42,082 nt of DNA, from assembly GCA_944383135.1 (NCBI GenBank), contig CALWOL010000180.1, positions 1 through 42,082 of the forward strand, in the 5' to 3' direction. Under the pieces are notes generated by a model. The model did no database searches. It was not told where the DNA came from and was given only the letters and a program-made list of their open reading frames with translations. Made by a program: the position numbers and the translations under genes. This stretch comes from an uncultured Flavonifractor sp. (GTDB lineage Bacteria; Bacillota; Clostridia; Oscillospirales; Oscillospiraceae). Shown here piece after piece: positions 7,329 through 15,342 of this stretch (position 1 is its first letter; every line of letters starts with the position of its first letter).

Positions 7329-7357
7329 TTGTGCCTGTCCGTCCGGTGCATTATAAT
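7329..7357 (+). promoter_or_regulatory. promoter of the ROK kinase gene
   Basis: A perfect TATAAT (7352-7357) is preceded by TTGTGC (7329-7334) with a 17-bp spacer. The -35 keeps only the TTG. It starts right after the preceding terminator T-tract. Confidence 0.6.
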
Positions 7358-7387
7358 GGCGGCAGAAGCTGAATAGGAGGCGGGAGC

Positions 7388-8338
7388 ATGTACTATTTGG
7401 GAATTGATTTGGGCGGCACCAACGTGGCCGCCGCCGTGGTGGAGGAGAGCGGTGCCATCCTGGGCAGGGCCAGCCTGCCCACCCCCCGGGGGGTGCCCGC
7501 CGCCAGAGTGGCCGATACCATGGCATCCGCCGCCCGGGCCGCGGCGGAAGACGCCGGAGTGAGTCTGGAGCAGGTGGAATCGGTGGGGATCGGCTCTCCC
7601 GGCACCATTGAGCCCCAGCATGGCCTGATCAAATACTGGTCCAACCTGAATTTTGTGGACGTACCCCTTACCGCCCTGATGGAGGAGCGGCTCCACCGGG
7701 ACATCTGGCTGGAGAACGACGCCAACGCCGCCGCCCTGGGGGAATTTGCCGCCGGGGCGGGGAAGGGCAGCTCCTCCATGGTGGCCATCACCCTGGGCAC
7801 CGGGGTGGGAGGAGGCGCCATCCTCAATGGCAGGCTGTACACCGGCTTCAACTACGCCGGTATGGAGGTGGGCCACTTTGTCATCGAGCACGGCGGCCGG
7901 CTGTGCACCTGCGGCCGGCGGGGCTGCTTTGAGGCCTATTGCTCCGCCACCGCCCTCATCAAGCGCACCCGTGAGGTGATGGAGCAGACCCCCGACTCCC
8001 TGCTGTGGCAGCTGGCGGGCGGCCTGGAGGGGGTCAACGGCCGCACCCCCTTTGACGCCGCCGCCCAGGGGGACGCCGCTGCCGGGAAGGTGATTGACGA
8101 GTATGTGGACTACCTGGGCTGCGGCGTGGCCAGCCTGGTGAACATCTTCCAGCCGGAGGTCATCTGCATTGGCGGCGGCCCCTCCGCCCAGGGGGAGACC
8201 CTGATGGCTCCGGTGCGCTACATCCTCAACCGGGAGGACTACGCCCGCAACAGCGTCCACCGTACCCGGCTGGTGCGGGCCGCCCTGGGCAACGACGCCG
8301 GCCTCATCGGCGCGGCCCTGCTGCCCCTGTTCCGGTAA
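7388..8338 (+). CDS. ROK-family sugar kinase (probable glucokinase)
   Basis: This 316-residue cytosolic kinase should phosphorylate glucose or a related hexose using ATP. The N-terminal phosphate-binding motif LGIDLGGTN (4-12) is intact. The ROK signature follows (GVGGGAILNGRLYTG, then EVGHFVIEHGGRLCTCG). The zinc-binding cluster C173-x-C175-x4-C180 (CTCGRRGC) is typical of ROK glucokinases. Length is normal. ATG 7388 follows AGGAGGCGGG. The gene stands alone between its own promoter and a strong terminator, so substrate cannot be inferred from context; glucose is the default for this subgroup, N-acetylmannosamine or fructose less likely. Confidence 0.9.
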   Translation: MYYLGIDLGGTNVAAAVVEESGAILGRASLPTPRGVPAARVADTMASAARAAAEDAGVSLEQVESVGIGSPGTIEPQHGLIKYWSNLNFVDVPLTALMEERLHRDIWLENDANAAALGEFAAGAGKGSSSMVAITLGTGVGGGAILNGRLYTGFNYAGMEVGHFVIEHGGRLCTCGRRGCFEAYCSATALIKRTREVMEQTPDSLLWQLAGGLEGVNGRTPFDAAAQGDAAAGKVIDEYVDYLGCGVASLVNIFQPEVICIGGGPSAQGETLMAPVRYILNREDYARNSVHRTRLVRAALGNDAGLIGAALLPLFR

Positions 8339-8340
8339 GC

Positions 8341-8373
8341 GAAAAGGAGCCCGCCGCCGGCGGGCTCCTTTTC
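8341..8373 (+). terminator. bidirectional terminator between kinase and small membrane protein
   Basis: A 13-bp stem (GAAAAGGAGCCCG 8341-8353 with CGGGCTCCTTTTC 8361-8373) lies between convergent genes. A-rich and T-rich arms allow it to work on both strands. Confidence 0.8.
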
Positions 8374-8376
8374 GGT

Positions 8377-8637
8377 TTATGCCACGGGGCTGTATCCCTG
8401 GCAGTCGTCCGGCTCCTCCTGCGCGCCCTCCCCCTCCGACAGGGGAAACAGCAGCAGGGACAGCCCGAACAGGGCCGCGGCAGCGGCCGCCCCCGCCTCC
8501 AGCCTGTGTGCCTCCAGCCAGGGGCGGTATTCCTCCAGCGCGGGCAGCTTCACCGCCCCCCTGTAAAGCACCGCCGCCAGGCCGCCGCATAGGGCCAGCC
8601 GAGCGACCGCCTTTTTCTGTTCCGGCTTCCATTCCAT
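8377..8637 (-). CDS. small two-helix membrane protein of unknown function
   Basis: This 86-residue protein is not recognised. It has a charged N-terminus (MEWKPEQKK), a hydrophobic stretch at about residues 11-27, a linker (about 30-46), a second alanine/leucine-rich stretch at about 48-67, and an acidic tail (SEGEGAQEEPDD). AGGAGG (8649-8644) lies 6 nt before ATG 8637; the GTG at 8643 abuts it and is unlikely to be the start. A TATACT -10 is present on the minus strand at 8663-8658. With a good RBS, a plausible promoter and a shared terminator, it looks like a real gene. Confidence 0.6.
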   Translation of the reverse strand: MEWKPEQKKAVARLALCGGLAAVLYRGAVKLPALEEYRPWLEAHRLEAGAAAAAALFGLSLLLFPLSEGEGAQEEPDDCQGYSPVA

Positions 8638-8657
8638 AGGCACCCTCCTTTGCTTTC

Positions 8658-8663
8658 AGTATA
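8658..8663 (-). promoter_or_regulatory. -10 element of the small membrane protein gene
   Basis: TATACT on the minus strand lies 20 nt before the ATG at 8637. No clear -35 is seen at the usual spacing. Confidence 0.4.
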
Positions 8664-8767
8664 GTGGGGAAGGGCGCGGGAAAGACCGGCACCTGGGGGC
8701 GACAGGAACGAATTTGGAAAAAAGACGAAAAAATTGTGAGGAAACAGTTAAGATTTTCCCGCCGCCC

Positions 8768-8796
8768 TTGTCCGGCGGGGACGATTCCGGTATAAT
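8768..8796 (+). promoter_or_regulatory. sigma-A-type promoter of the P-type ATPase
   Basis: TTGTCC (8768-8773) and a perfect TATAAT (8791-8796) are 17 bp apart. The expected start of transcription is about 25 nt upstream of the ATG at 8832. Confidence 0.75.
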
Positions 8797-8831
8797 GCCT
8801 GTACAAGATTACGAGAAGCAGAGGCGGAAGC

Positions 8832-11279
8832 ATGGCGAACAAGAAACTGCGCCGGCGGGAGCCGGTCAAGGCGGAGCCCCAGCCCCGGCGGGAGGTGCCC
8901 CGGGTGACGGCCGACCCGGACAAGGGTCTGAACCTGTCCCAGGTGAAGGAGCGGCAGCACCACGGCTGGGCCAATGACCCGGTGGAATCCCCCACCAAGA
9001 CGGTGGGCCAGATTGTCCGGGCCAACTGCTGTACCTTTTTCAACTTCATTTTCCTGGTGCTGGCGGCCCTGCTCATTGCAGTAGGGTCCTTTGACGACAT
9101 GCTCTTCCTCCTCATCGCCCTGGCCAACACCGTCATCGGCATTGTGCAGCAGCTGCGCTCCAAGCAGACCATTGACAAGCTCAACCTGCTGGCCGCGCCC
9201 CGGGCCAATGTGGTCCGGGAGGGGAATGTGGTCTCGGTGCCGTCGGCCCAGCTGGTGCGGGACGACGTGGCGGAGCTGGCCGCCGGGGAGCAGATTCCCG
9301 CCGACGCCACCGTCCTCTCCGGCCAGGTGCAGGTGAATGAGGCCCTCATTACCGGCGAGGCGGACGCCATTGTGAAAAATCCCGGGGATGAGCTGCTCTC
9401 CGGCGCCTTTGTGGTGGCCGGACGGTGCCGGGCCCGGCTGGACCGGGTGGGGGCGGACTCCTACGCCGCCAAGCTCACCCTGGAGGCCAAAAAGGACGTC
9501 ACCGTGGGCAAAAGCGAGATGATGTCCTCCCTGGACAAGCTCATCCGCATCATCGGCATCCTGCTGGTGCCCATCGGGGTGGCGCTGTTTGTCAAGGAAT
9601 ATGTCTTTCTGGAGCGCACCGCCCAGGAGGCGGTGGTGTCCATGGTGGCCGCCCTCATCGGCATGATTCCCGAGGGGCTTTACCTTCTCACCAGCGTGGC
9701 CCTGGCGGTGAGCATGGTGCGCCTGGCCAAGGGCAAGGTGCTGGCCCAGGATATGAACTGCATTGAGACCCTGGCCCGGGTGGACGTGCTGTGCGTGGAC
9801 AAGACGGGCACCATCACCGAGCCCCAGATGGAGGTGGGGGAGGTGGCCTATCTGGACTTGGAAACATACGCCGAGACCGAGGTCACCGAGACCCTCAACG
9901 CCTTTTACAAGGTAATGGAGGCGGACAACGACACCGCCCGGGCCATGCAGAAGAAGTTCCACGGCGTCTCCACCTGGCACGCCTCTCAGACCATCCCCTT
10001 CACCTCGGCGGCCAAGTGGAGCGCCGCGGTCTTTCCCGGCCACGGCAGCTTTGTGGTGGGGGCCCCGGAGTTCATCCTGGGCCGGCGGTATCCCGATTTG
10101 AAGGAGCAGGTGGAGCCCTGGTCCGCCAAGGGCTACCGGGTGCTGCTGGTGGCGGAGTACGACGGGATTCCGGACCAGCGGCAGGGGCTGGACCCCCGGC
10201 GGGTCTCCCCCATGGCCCTGGTGATGCTGGCCAACCGGGTGCGGCCGGCGGCCCCCAAGACCTTCCGGTACTTTGCCCAGCAGGGGGTGGCGGTGAAGGT
10301 CATCTCCGGGGACAACCCGGTGACGGTGGCGGAGGTGGCCCGCCAGGCGGGCATTGAGGGGGCGGACAAGTATGTGGACGCCGCCACTCTCCAGTCCGAT
10401 GCCGCCATCGAGCGGGCGGTGCGGCACTACACCGTGTTCGGCCGGGTCACCCCCAACCAGAAGCGCAAGCTGGTGCGGGCCCTTCAGAAGGAGGGACATA
10501 CCGTGGCCATGACCGGGGACGGGGTCAACGACGTGCTGGCCCTGAAGGACGCCGACTGCGGCATCGCCATGGCCTCCGGCGCCGACGCCGCCTGCCACGC
10601 CGCCCAGCTGGTGCTCCTCAACTCCGACTTCTCCGCCATGCCCAGGGTGGTGGCCGAGGGGCGGCGGGTCATCAACAACATCCAGCGGGCGGCTGCCCTC
10701 TACCTGGTGAAGAATATCTTCTCCTTCTTCCTGTCCATTATCTCCCTGTTTGCCACCTTCCCCTATCCGGTTACGCCGCTGCAGATTTCCCTGCTCAGCG
10801 CCCTTACCATCGGGGTGCCCTCCCTCTTTCTGGCGCTGGAGCCCAACCATAGCCTGGTGAGGGGCAAGTTCCTGGCCAATGTGTTCCGCTCCGCCCTTCC
10901 CGGCGGGCTTGCCGATCTGCTGGTGGTGCTGGGAGCGGAGGCCTTCTACCTGGCCTTCGGCTTTACCACGGAGGAGCTGTCCACCCTCTCCGCCATCCTG
11001 CTTATTGTCATCGGTATCCTGGTGCTCTATCAGGTGTGCAAGCCCTTTGACTGGAAGCGGCGGGTGCTGTGGGGGGCCATGGCGGGCTCCTCGGCGGTGA
11101 CCATCCTGTTTTTCGGGGAGAGCTTCGGCCTCAGCCCCCTGGAGCTGCAGCCCTTCCTGGTACTGCTGGTGTTCCTGGGCCTGGCCTACTCGGTGTTCCG
11201 GCTGATGCTGTCCCTCTTTGAGCTGGGCAGCGCCCTGGTGGACAAGGGACGGAGCCTGTGGGGGCGGCGGAGCAGATAA
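8832..11279 (+). CDS. P-type cation-transporting ATPase (CtpE-like HAD-IC family)
   Basis: This 815-residue ATP-driven cation pump sits in the cytoplasmic membrane. Core motifs in order are the actuator loop TGEA (174-177, usually TGES; the key glutamate is kept), the M4 motif PEGL (280-283), the phosphorylation site DKTGT with D323, and the hinge motif MTGDGVNDVLALKDAD. There are four helices before D323 and about six after. No N-terminal metal-binding domain or CxC/CPC motif is visible, which argues against a copper or cadmium pump. The PEGL sequence and overall shape resemble the CtpE-type group, where calcium has been reported as substrate. No accessory subunit is adjacent. The ion is an inference. 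Confidence 0.9.
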   Translation: MANKKLRRREPVKAEPQPRREVPRVTADPDKGLNLSQVKERQHHGWANDPVESPTKTVGQIVRANCCTFFNFIFLVLAALLIAVGSFDDMLFLLIALANTVIGIVQQLRSKQTIDKLNLLAAPRANVVREGNVVSVPSAQLVRDDVAELAAGEQIPADATVLSGQVQVNEALITGEADAIVKNPGDELLSGAFVVAGRCRARLDRVGADSYAAKLTLEAKKDVTVGKSEMMSSLDKLIRIIGILLVPIGVALFVKEYVFLERTAQEAVVSMVAALIGMIPEGLYLLTSVALAVSMVRLAKGKVLAQDMNCIETLARVDVLCVDKTGTITEPQMEVGEVAYLDLETYAETEVTETLNAFYKVMEADNDTARAMQKKFHGVSTWHASQTIPFTSAAKWSAAVFPGHGSFVVGAPEFILGRRYPDLKEQVEPWSAKGYRVLLVAEYDGIPDQRQGLDPRRVSPMALVMLANRVRPAAPKTFRYFAQQGVAVKVISGDNPVTVAEVARQAGIEGADKYVDAATLQSDAAIERAVRHYTVFGRVTPNQKRKLVRALQKEGHTVAMTGDGVNDVLALKDADCGIAMASGADAACHAAQLVLLNSDFSAMPRVVAEGRRVINNIQRAAALYLVKNIFSFFLSIISLFATFPYPVTPLQISLLSALTIGVPSLFLALEPNHSLVRGKFLANVFRSALPGGLADLLVVLGAEAFYLAFGFTTEELSTLSAILLIVIGILVLYQVCKPFDWKRRVLWGAMAGSSAVTILFFGESFGLSPLELQPFLVLLVFLGLAYSVFRLMLSLFELGSALVDKGRSLWGRRSR

Positions 11280-11305
11280 AACCGGCCCATTCTACCGCCA
11301 GTCGG

Positions 11306-11335
11306 TTGCCGGATCGGCCCCGGCGGTCCTACAAT
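11306..11335 (+). promoter_or_regulatory. promoter of the HTH regulator
   Basis: TTGCCG (11306-11311) and TACAAT (11330-11335) are separated by 18 bp. Transcription would start only a few bases before the AAGGAGG (11344-11350), giving a very short leader. The -10 overlaps the upstream in-frame ATG at 11334, so that ATG cannot be the start if this promoter is real. Confidence 0.55.
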
Positions 11336-11357
11336 GGCGGAGGAAGGAGGCTGTATC

Positions 11358-12119
11358 ATGTTTGAAATAGACCGGGAGGCCTTTGGAACCTTTCTGGCGC
11401 GTCTGCGGAAGGAGAAGGGCCTGACCCAGAGGGAGCTGGCCGAACAGCTCTACGTGTCCGACAAGGCGGTGAGCAAGTGGGAGCGGGGCCTGAGCCTGCC
11501 CGACATCTCCCTGCTCACCCCCCTGGCCGAGAGCCTGGGGGTCACGGTGACCGAGCTGCTCCGGGGGGAGCGGCTGGGGCCGGAGCCCCTGCCGGTGGAG
11601 CAGGTGGAGGAGCTGGTGACCGGCTCCCTGGAGCTGTCGGGGAGCCAGCGGCAGCAGAAGGGGCGGGACCGGAAGCGGCGGGGCATGCTGTTTGCCCTGT
11701 CTGCGGCGGCGTCCCTGCTGGAGCTGCTGCTCCTGAAGGGAATCGGCTTCTCCTGGCCGGTGCTGTGGAACGACCTGGGGGTGGTGGAGCTCCTGTGCCT
11801 GCTCTTCGGGGGCTGGTTCTGCCTGCTCGCCCCCGACGCGCTCCCCGCCTACTACGACCAGAACCACATCAGCTCCTTCAGCAGCGGCCCCATCCGCCTG
11901 AACCTGGCGGGCATCCGCCTCAGCAACCGGAACTGGCCGTATCTGACGGGGGCCGCCCGGTGGTGGCTCCTCCTCACGCCGGTGGTCTTCCCCCTGCTCT
12001 ACCTGGCCCTCCAGTGCTTTGCCCCTCCGCTGTGGGCGGAGGGCAGGCTGTGGCTGACACTGACGGCCTGTCTGGGGCTGTTCGTGCCCATGATTGTGTC
12101 CGCCAAGCTCCATGAGTAA
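11358..12119 (+). CDS. XRE-family transcriptional regulator with membrane domain
   Basis: This 253-residue protein starts with a helix-turn-helix of the Cro/CI type at about residues 10-68 (LRKEKGLTQRELAEQL, then VSDKAVSKWERG and LPDISLLTPLAESL). A charged linker (about 96-108) leads to four predicted membrane helices (about 109-128, 141-158, 201-220, 232-248). The layout suggests a DNA-binding protein held at the membrane, a common clostridial arrangement whose signal is usually unknown. AAGGAGG 7 nt upstream supports ATG 11358. It follows the ATPase by 78 nt but has its own promoter. I see no clear operator. It could regulate the ATPase or itself, but nothing in the sequence proves this. 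Confidence 0.85.
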   Translation: MFEIDREAFGTFLARLRKEKGLTQRELAEQLYVSDKAVSKWERGLSLPDISLLTPLAESLGVTVTELLRGERLGPEPLPVEQVEELVTGSLELSGSQRQQKGRDRKRRGMLFALSAAASLLELLLLKGIGFSWPVLWNDLGVVELLCLLFGGWFCLLAPDALPAYYDQNHISSFSSGPIRLNLAGIRLSNRNWPYLTGAARWWLLLTPVVFPLLYLALQCFAPPLWAEGRLWLTLTACLGLFVPMIVSAKLHE

Positions 12120-12144
12120 ATGCCACAAATTCGACGGATTTCCC

Positions 12145-12173
12145 TTGCGCTTTTTATGGCGAACTGATATAAT
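12145..12173 (+). promoter_or_regulatory. promoter of the cobalamin operon, block A
   Basis: TTGCGC (12145-12150) and a perfect TATAAT (12168-12173) are 17 bp apart. Transcription would begin at about 12180, just before the riboswitch. Confidence 0.75.
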
Positions 12174-12184
12174 AACCAAGATAA

Positions 12185-12370
12185 ATAACTGAAAGCACTT
12201 GCAGCCGCGGAATACCGCACGGGGAAGCCGGTGAGAATCCGGCGCAGTCTTACCTCTACTGTAAGCGTGGACGAAGGCGCACGAGCCATTGGCCCTCTGG
12301 GGCTGAGAAGGCGCGCCGGAGGAGGAAGCGCAAGCCAGGAGACCCACTGTGAGATGCGCTTGCGTAGCTC
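12185..12370 (+). ncRNA. cobalamin riboswitch upstream of cbiD
   Basis: This leader carries the conserved aptamer blocks in order: GGGGAAGCCGGTGAGAATCC (12221-12240), then GCAG...CTACTGTAAG (12244-12264), and AAGCCAGGAGACC (12332-12344), matching the B12-box GGTGxxAATCC and AGxCAGGAGACC of the family. A variable insert of about 60 nt lies between the last two. It would sense adenosyl- or another cobamide in the nascent mRNA and turn off block A through the terminator at 12402-12438. The 335-nt gap between the HTH gene and cbiD is thus filled by promoter, riboswitch and terminator. End points are approximate. Confidence 0.92.
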
Positions 12371-12401
12371 TGAGGTGGAGAGGTGCGGCAGGACACAGGC
12401 A

Positions 12402-12438
12402 AAAGGCCCTCCCTCATTTTGGGAGGGCTTTCTTTTTT
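12402..12438 (+). terminator. riboswitch-controlled intrinsic terminator
   Basis: A GC-rich stem (core GCCCTCCC 12406-12413 with GGGAGGGC 12421-12428, extended by G-U and A-T pairs) is followed by a T-rich run through 12438. It lies between the aptamer and the cbiD ribosome binding site, as expected of a transcriptional OFF switch. Confidence 0.88.
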
Positions 12439-12454
12439 GGAAAGGGAGGACGGC

Positions 12455-13591
12455 ATGGGAAAACTGGAGCTCTATCTCCCGGTGGGGAAGCAGCGGCTGC
12501 GCTGCGGATACACCACCGGAACCTGCGCCGCCGCCGCCGCGGCCGGGGCCGCCCGGCTGCTGCTGACGGGGGAGCGGCTGCCCGCCGTGGCGGTGGACAC
12601 ACCGGCCGGGGTGCGGGTGGAGGCGGAGCTGCTGGACCACGCCGCCGGCCCCGGCTGGGCCAGCTGCGCCGTGCGCAAGGACGGGGGCGACGACCCGGAC
12701 GTCACTGACGGGGCCCTCATCTGCGCCCGGGTGGAGGCCCGGGACACCCCCGGCGTCACCATTGACGGGGGCGTGGGGGTGGGCCGGGTCACCCGGCCCG
12801 GCCTGGACCAGCCGGTGGGGGCCGCCGCCATCAATTCCACCCCCCGGCGGATGATTGGGGAGCAGGCGGAGCGGGCCCTGGCGGCGGCGGGCTGTTCCGG
12901 CGGTCTGGCGGTGACCATCTCGGTGCCCCGGGGCGCGGAGCTGGCCGGGCGCACCTTCAATCCCCGGCTGGGCATTGTGGGGGGCATCTCCATCCTGGGC
13001 ACCAGCGGCATTGTCCGGCCCATGAGCGAGGCTGCCCTCATCGACTCCCTCTATCTGGAGCAGGATATGGCCAGGGCCGCCGGGGTAAGGGACCTGCTGA
13101 TGACCCCGGGCAACTACGGGGACCGCTTCGCGGAGCAGGTGCTGGGTCTGGACCTCACCCGCCGCTGCACCTGCAGCAACTACCTGGGCGCGGCCATTGA
13201 CCACGCCGCCGGGCTGGGCTTTTCCTCCCTGCTGCTGGTGGGCCACCTGGGCAAGCTCATCAAGGCGGCCGCCGGGAACATGAACACCCACTCCGCCGTG
13301 GCCGACGGCCGGCGGGAGACCCTCACCGCCCACACCGCCCTGGCGGGGGGCGGGCCGGAGCTGCTCCGGGCCCTGTTTGACAGCCCCACCACCGACGCGG
13401 GGGTGGAGCTGCTCCACGAGGCGGGGCTGCTGGAGCGGGTGATGGCCTCCGTGGGGGCGGCCCTGGAGGAGCGGCTCCGCCGCCGGGCGGGGCCGGAGCT
13501 GGAGATTGAGGCGGTTTTCTTCTCCAATCAATATGGCATTTTGGGAAAAACCTCGGGGGCGGACCGGCTGCTGGCCCTCCACCGGGTATAG
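12455..13591 (+). CDS. cbiD: cobalt-precorrin-5B (C1)-methyltransferase
   Basis: This 378-residue enzyme adds a SAM methyl at C1 of cobalt-precorrin-5B in the anaerobic corrin pathway. The N-terminal RCGYTTGTCAAAAA segment (about residues 16-29) and the central GNYGDRF segment are hallmarks of CbiD. Length fits the family. AAGGGAGGACGGC precedes ATG 12455; an open frame runs further upstream but overlaps the terminator and aptamer, so it is not coding. It is the first gene of block A and directly under the riboswitch. Its presence instead of CobF marks the oxygen-independent, early-cobalt route. Confidence 0.96.
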   Translation: MGKLELYLPVGKQRLRCGYTTGTCAAAAAAGAARLLLTGERLPAVAVDTPAGVRVEAELLDHAAGPGWASCAVRKDGGDDPDVTDGALICARVEARDTPGVTIDGGVGVGRVTRPGLDQPVGAAAINSTPRRMIGEQAERALAAAGCSGGLAVTISVPRGAELAGRTFNPRLGIVGGISILGTSGIVRPMSEAALIDSLYLEQDMARAAGVRDLLMTPGNYGDRFAEQVLGLDLTRRCTCSNYLGAAIDHAAGLGFSSLLLVGHLGKLIKAAAGNMNTHSAVADGRRETLTAHTALAGGGPELLRALFDSPTTDAGVELLHEAGLLERVMASVGAALEERLRRRAGPELEIEAVFFSNQYGILGKTSGADRLLALHRV

Positions 13592-13600
13592 GAGGAACTT

Positions 13601-14356
13601 ATGGTACATTTTATCGGCGCGGGCCCCGGCGGGGCCGATCTCATCACCGTCCGGGGAGCCCGGCTGCTGGGGGAGGCGGATGTGATCATCTATGCCGGCT
13701 CCCTGGTGAACCCCGCCCTGCTGGACGGCAGGAAGGCGGGCTGCCAGGTGCATGACAGCGCCAAAATGACCCTGGAAGAGGTCGTCGGGGTGATGGAGGA
13801 GGCGGAGCGGCGGGGGGAGACCACCGTCCGCCTCCATACCGGGGACCCCGCCCTCTACGGGGCCATCCGGGAGCAGATGGACGAGCTGGACCGGCTGGGC
13901 ATTGCCTACGACGTCACCCCCGGGGTGTCCGCCTTCTCCGGGGCGGCGGCGACCCTCTGCGCGGAGTATACGCTGCCGGAGGTATCACAGTCTGTTATCA
14001 TCACCCGCATGGCGGGGCGCACCCCGGTGCCGGAGGGGGAGCAGCTGCGGAAGCTGGCGTCCCACGGGTGCACCATGGTGCTCTTTTTGTCCACCGGCCT
14101 GCTGGAGGAGGTGGAGCGGGAGCTGGTGGCGGGAGGCTATCCCCCCCACACGCCGGCGGCCATTGTGTACAAGGCCACCTGGCCGGAGGAGCAGGTGTAC
14201 CGCTGCACCGTGTCCACCCTGGCCCAAACCGCCCGGGAAAACGGGATTACCAAGACGGCGCTCATTACGATCGGTAATTTCCTGGGAGAAAAATACCAGC
14301 GGTCCAAGCTGTATGACCCCGCCTTTACCCACGAATTCCGGGAGGCCAGCCGGTGA
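13601..14356 (+). CDS. cbiF: cobalt-precorrin-4 C11-methyltransferase
   Basis: This 251-residue SAM-dependent methyltransferase works at C11 of the macrocycle. It has the tetrapyrrole-methylase fold with GAGPGGADLITVRG (residues 6-19), YAGSLVNPALL, and HTGDPALYGAIREQMDEL, which together point to CbiF/CobM rather than the other ring methylases. It starts 9 nt after cbiD behind AGGAGG. Its stop overlaps the cbiG GTG (GTGA), indicating coupled translation. Confidence 0.95.
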   Translation: MVHFIGAGPGGADLITVRGARLLGEADVIIYAGSLVNPALLDGRKAGCQVHDSAKMTLEEVVGVMEEAERRGETTVRLHTGDPALYGAIREQMDELDRLGIAYDVTPGVSAFSGAAATLCAEYTLPEVSQSVIITRMAGRTPVPEGEQLRKLASHGCTMVLFLSTGLLEEVERELVAGGYPPHTPAAIVYKATWPEEQVYRCTVSTLAQTARENGITKTALITIGNFLGEKYQRSKLYDPAFTHEFREASR

Positions 14357-15342
14357 CGGCGGCCATTGTGGCCTTCACCCGCCGGGGGGCGGCGCTAGGG
14401 CGCGGCCTGGCGGAAGCGCTGGGCGCTAGCCTCCATGTGCCCCCCCGCCTGGCGGGGGAGGCGGGGGGCGAGGCATACGGCAGCCTGGAGGACTGGACCG
14501 CCCGGATGTGGGAGGAGGCGGACGCCCTCCTCTTCGTGGGGGCCTGCGGCATTGCCGTCCGGGCCATTGCCCCCCATGTGAAGGATAAATTCACCGACCC
14601 CGCCGTGGTGAGCGTGGACGAGGAAGGGCGGTTTGCCGTGCCTCTCCGCTCCGGCCATGTGGGGGGCGCCAATGAGCTGGCCTTGAAGGTGGCCGCCCTC
14701 ACCGGAGGCCAGGCGGCCATCTCCACCGCCACCGACGTCAACGGCCTGTTTGCCGTGGATGTGTGGGCCAGGGAGCACGATATGGCCCTCACAGACCGGG
14801 CCCTGGCCAAAGCGGTGTCCGCCGCTCTGCTGGAAGGCAAGCGCGTGGGCTTTGCCAGCGACTTCGGCCATCCCTGCCCGGCGGGCCTCACCGGCGGCCC
14901 GGCGGAGCTGGGGGTGTGGGTCACCTGGAAAGCCGGGGACGGCCCCTTTTCCCGTACCCTGCGGCTGGTCCCCAGGGGGTTGATCCTGGGCATCGGCTGC
15001 CGGAGGGGGACGGACGCGGGGATTATCCAGGCGGCGGTGGACGAGGCCCTCGCCGGTTATGAGCCCGCCGCCGTGGAACGGGTGGCCACCATTGATTTGA
15101 AACAGGACGAGGCCGGTCTGCTGGCCTTCTGCGCCGCCCGCGGCCTGCCCCTGTCCGCCTTTTCGGCGGCGGAGCTGGCGGCGGCGGAGGGGGCCTTCAC
15201 CCCCTCCGCCTTTGTGAAGGAGGTCACCGGGGTGGACAACGTGTGCGAGCGGGCGGCGGTCTGCGCCGGAGGGGCCATTCTGGTGCCCAAACAGGCCAAA
15301 AACGGCGTCACCGTGGCGGTGGCGGGAAGGAAGCTGCTATGA
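14353..15342 (+). CDS. cbiG: cobalt-precorrin-5A hydrolase
   Basis: This 329-residue protein opens the delta-lactone of cobalt-precorrin-5A and releases acetaldehyde. Its N-terminal part has FVGACGIAVRAIAPH and RSGHVGGANELA. The C-terminal CobE-like part begins at about residue 209 with LILGIGCRRGTDAGII. All three sub-domains seen in full-length CbiG are present. The GTG start overlaps the cbiF stop by 4 nt and the stop overlaps the cbiH ATG (ATGA). CbiG is diagnostic for the anaerobic pathway. Confidence 0.94.
   Translation: MTAAIVAFTRRGAALGRGLAEALGASLHVPPRLAGEAGGEAYGSLEDWTARMWEEADALLFVGACGIAVRAIAPHVKDKFTDPAVVSVDEEGRFAVPLRSGHVGGANELALKVAALTGGQAAISTATDVNGLFAVDVWAREHDMALTDRALAKAVSAALLEGKRVGFASDFGHPCPAGLTGGPAELGVWVTWKAGDGPFSRTLRLVPRGLILGIGCRRGTDAGIIQAAVDEALAGYEPAAVERVATIDLKQDEAGLLAFCAARGLPLSAFSAAELAAAEGAFTPSAFVKEVTGVDNVCERAAVCAGGAILVPKQAKNGVTVAVAGRKLL

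Noticed and set aside
8748..8753. TTAAGA upstream of the P-type ATPase promoter as a further site of the two-component regulator
   Set aside because: It is a single hexamer with no partner 11 bp away on either side, so chance is the simpler explanation. The same holds for TTAAGA at 27688-27693.
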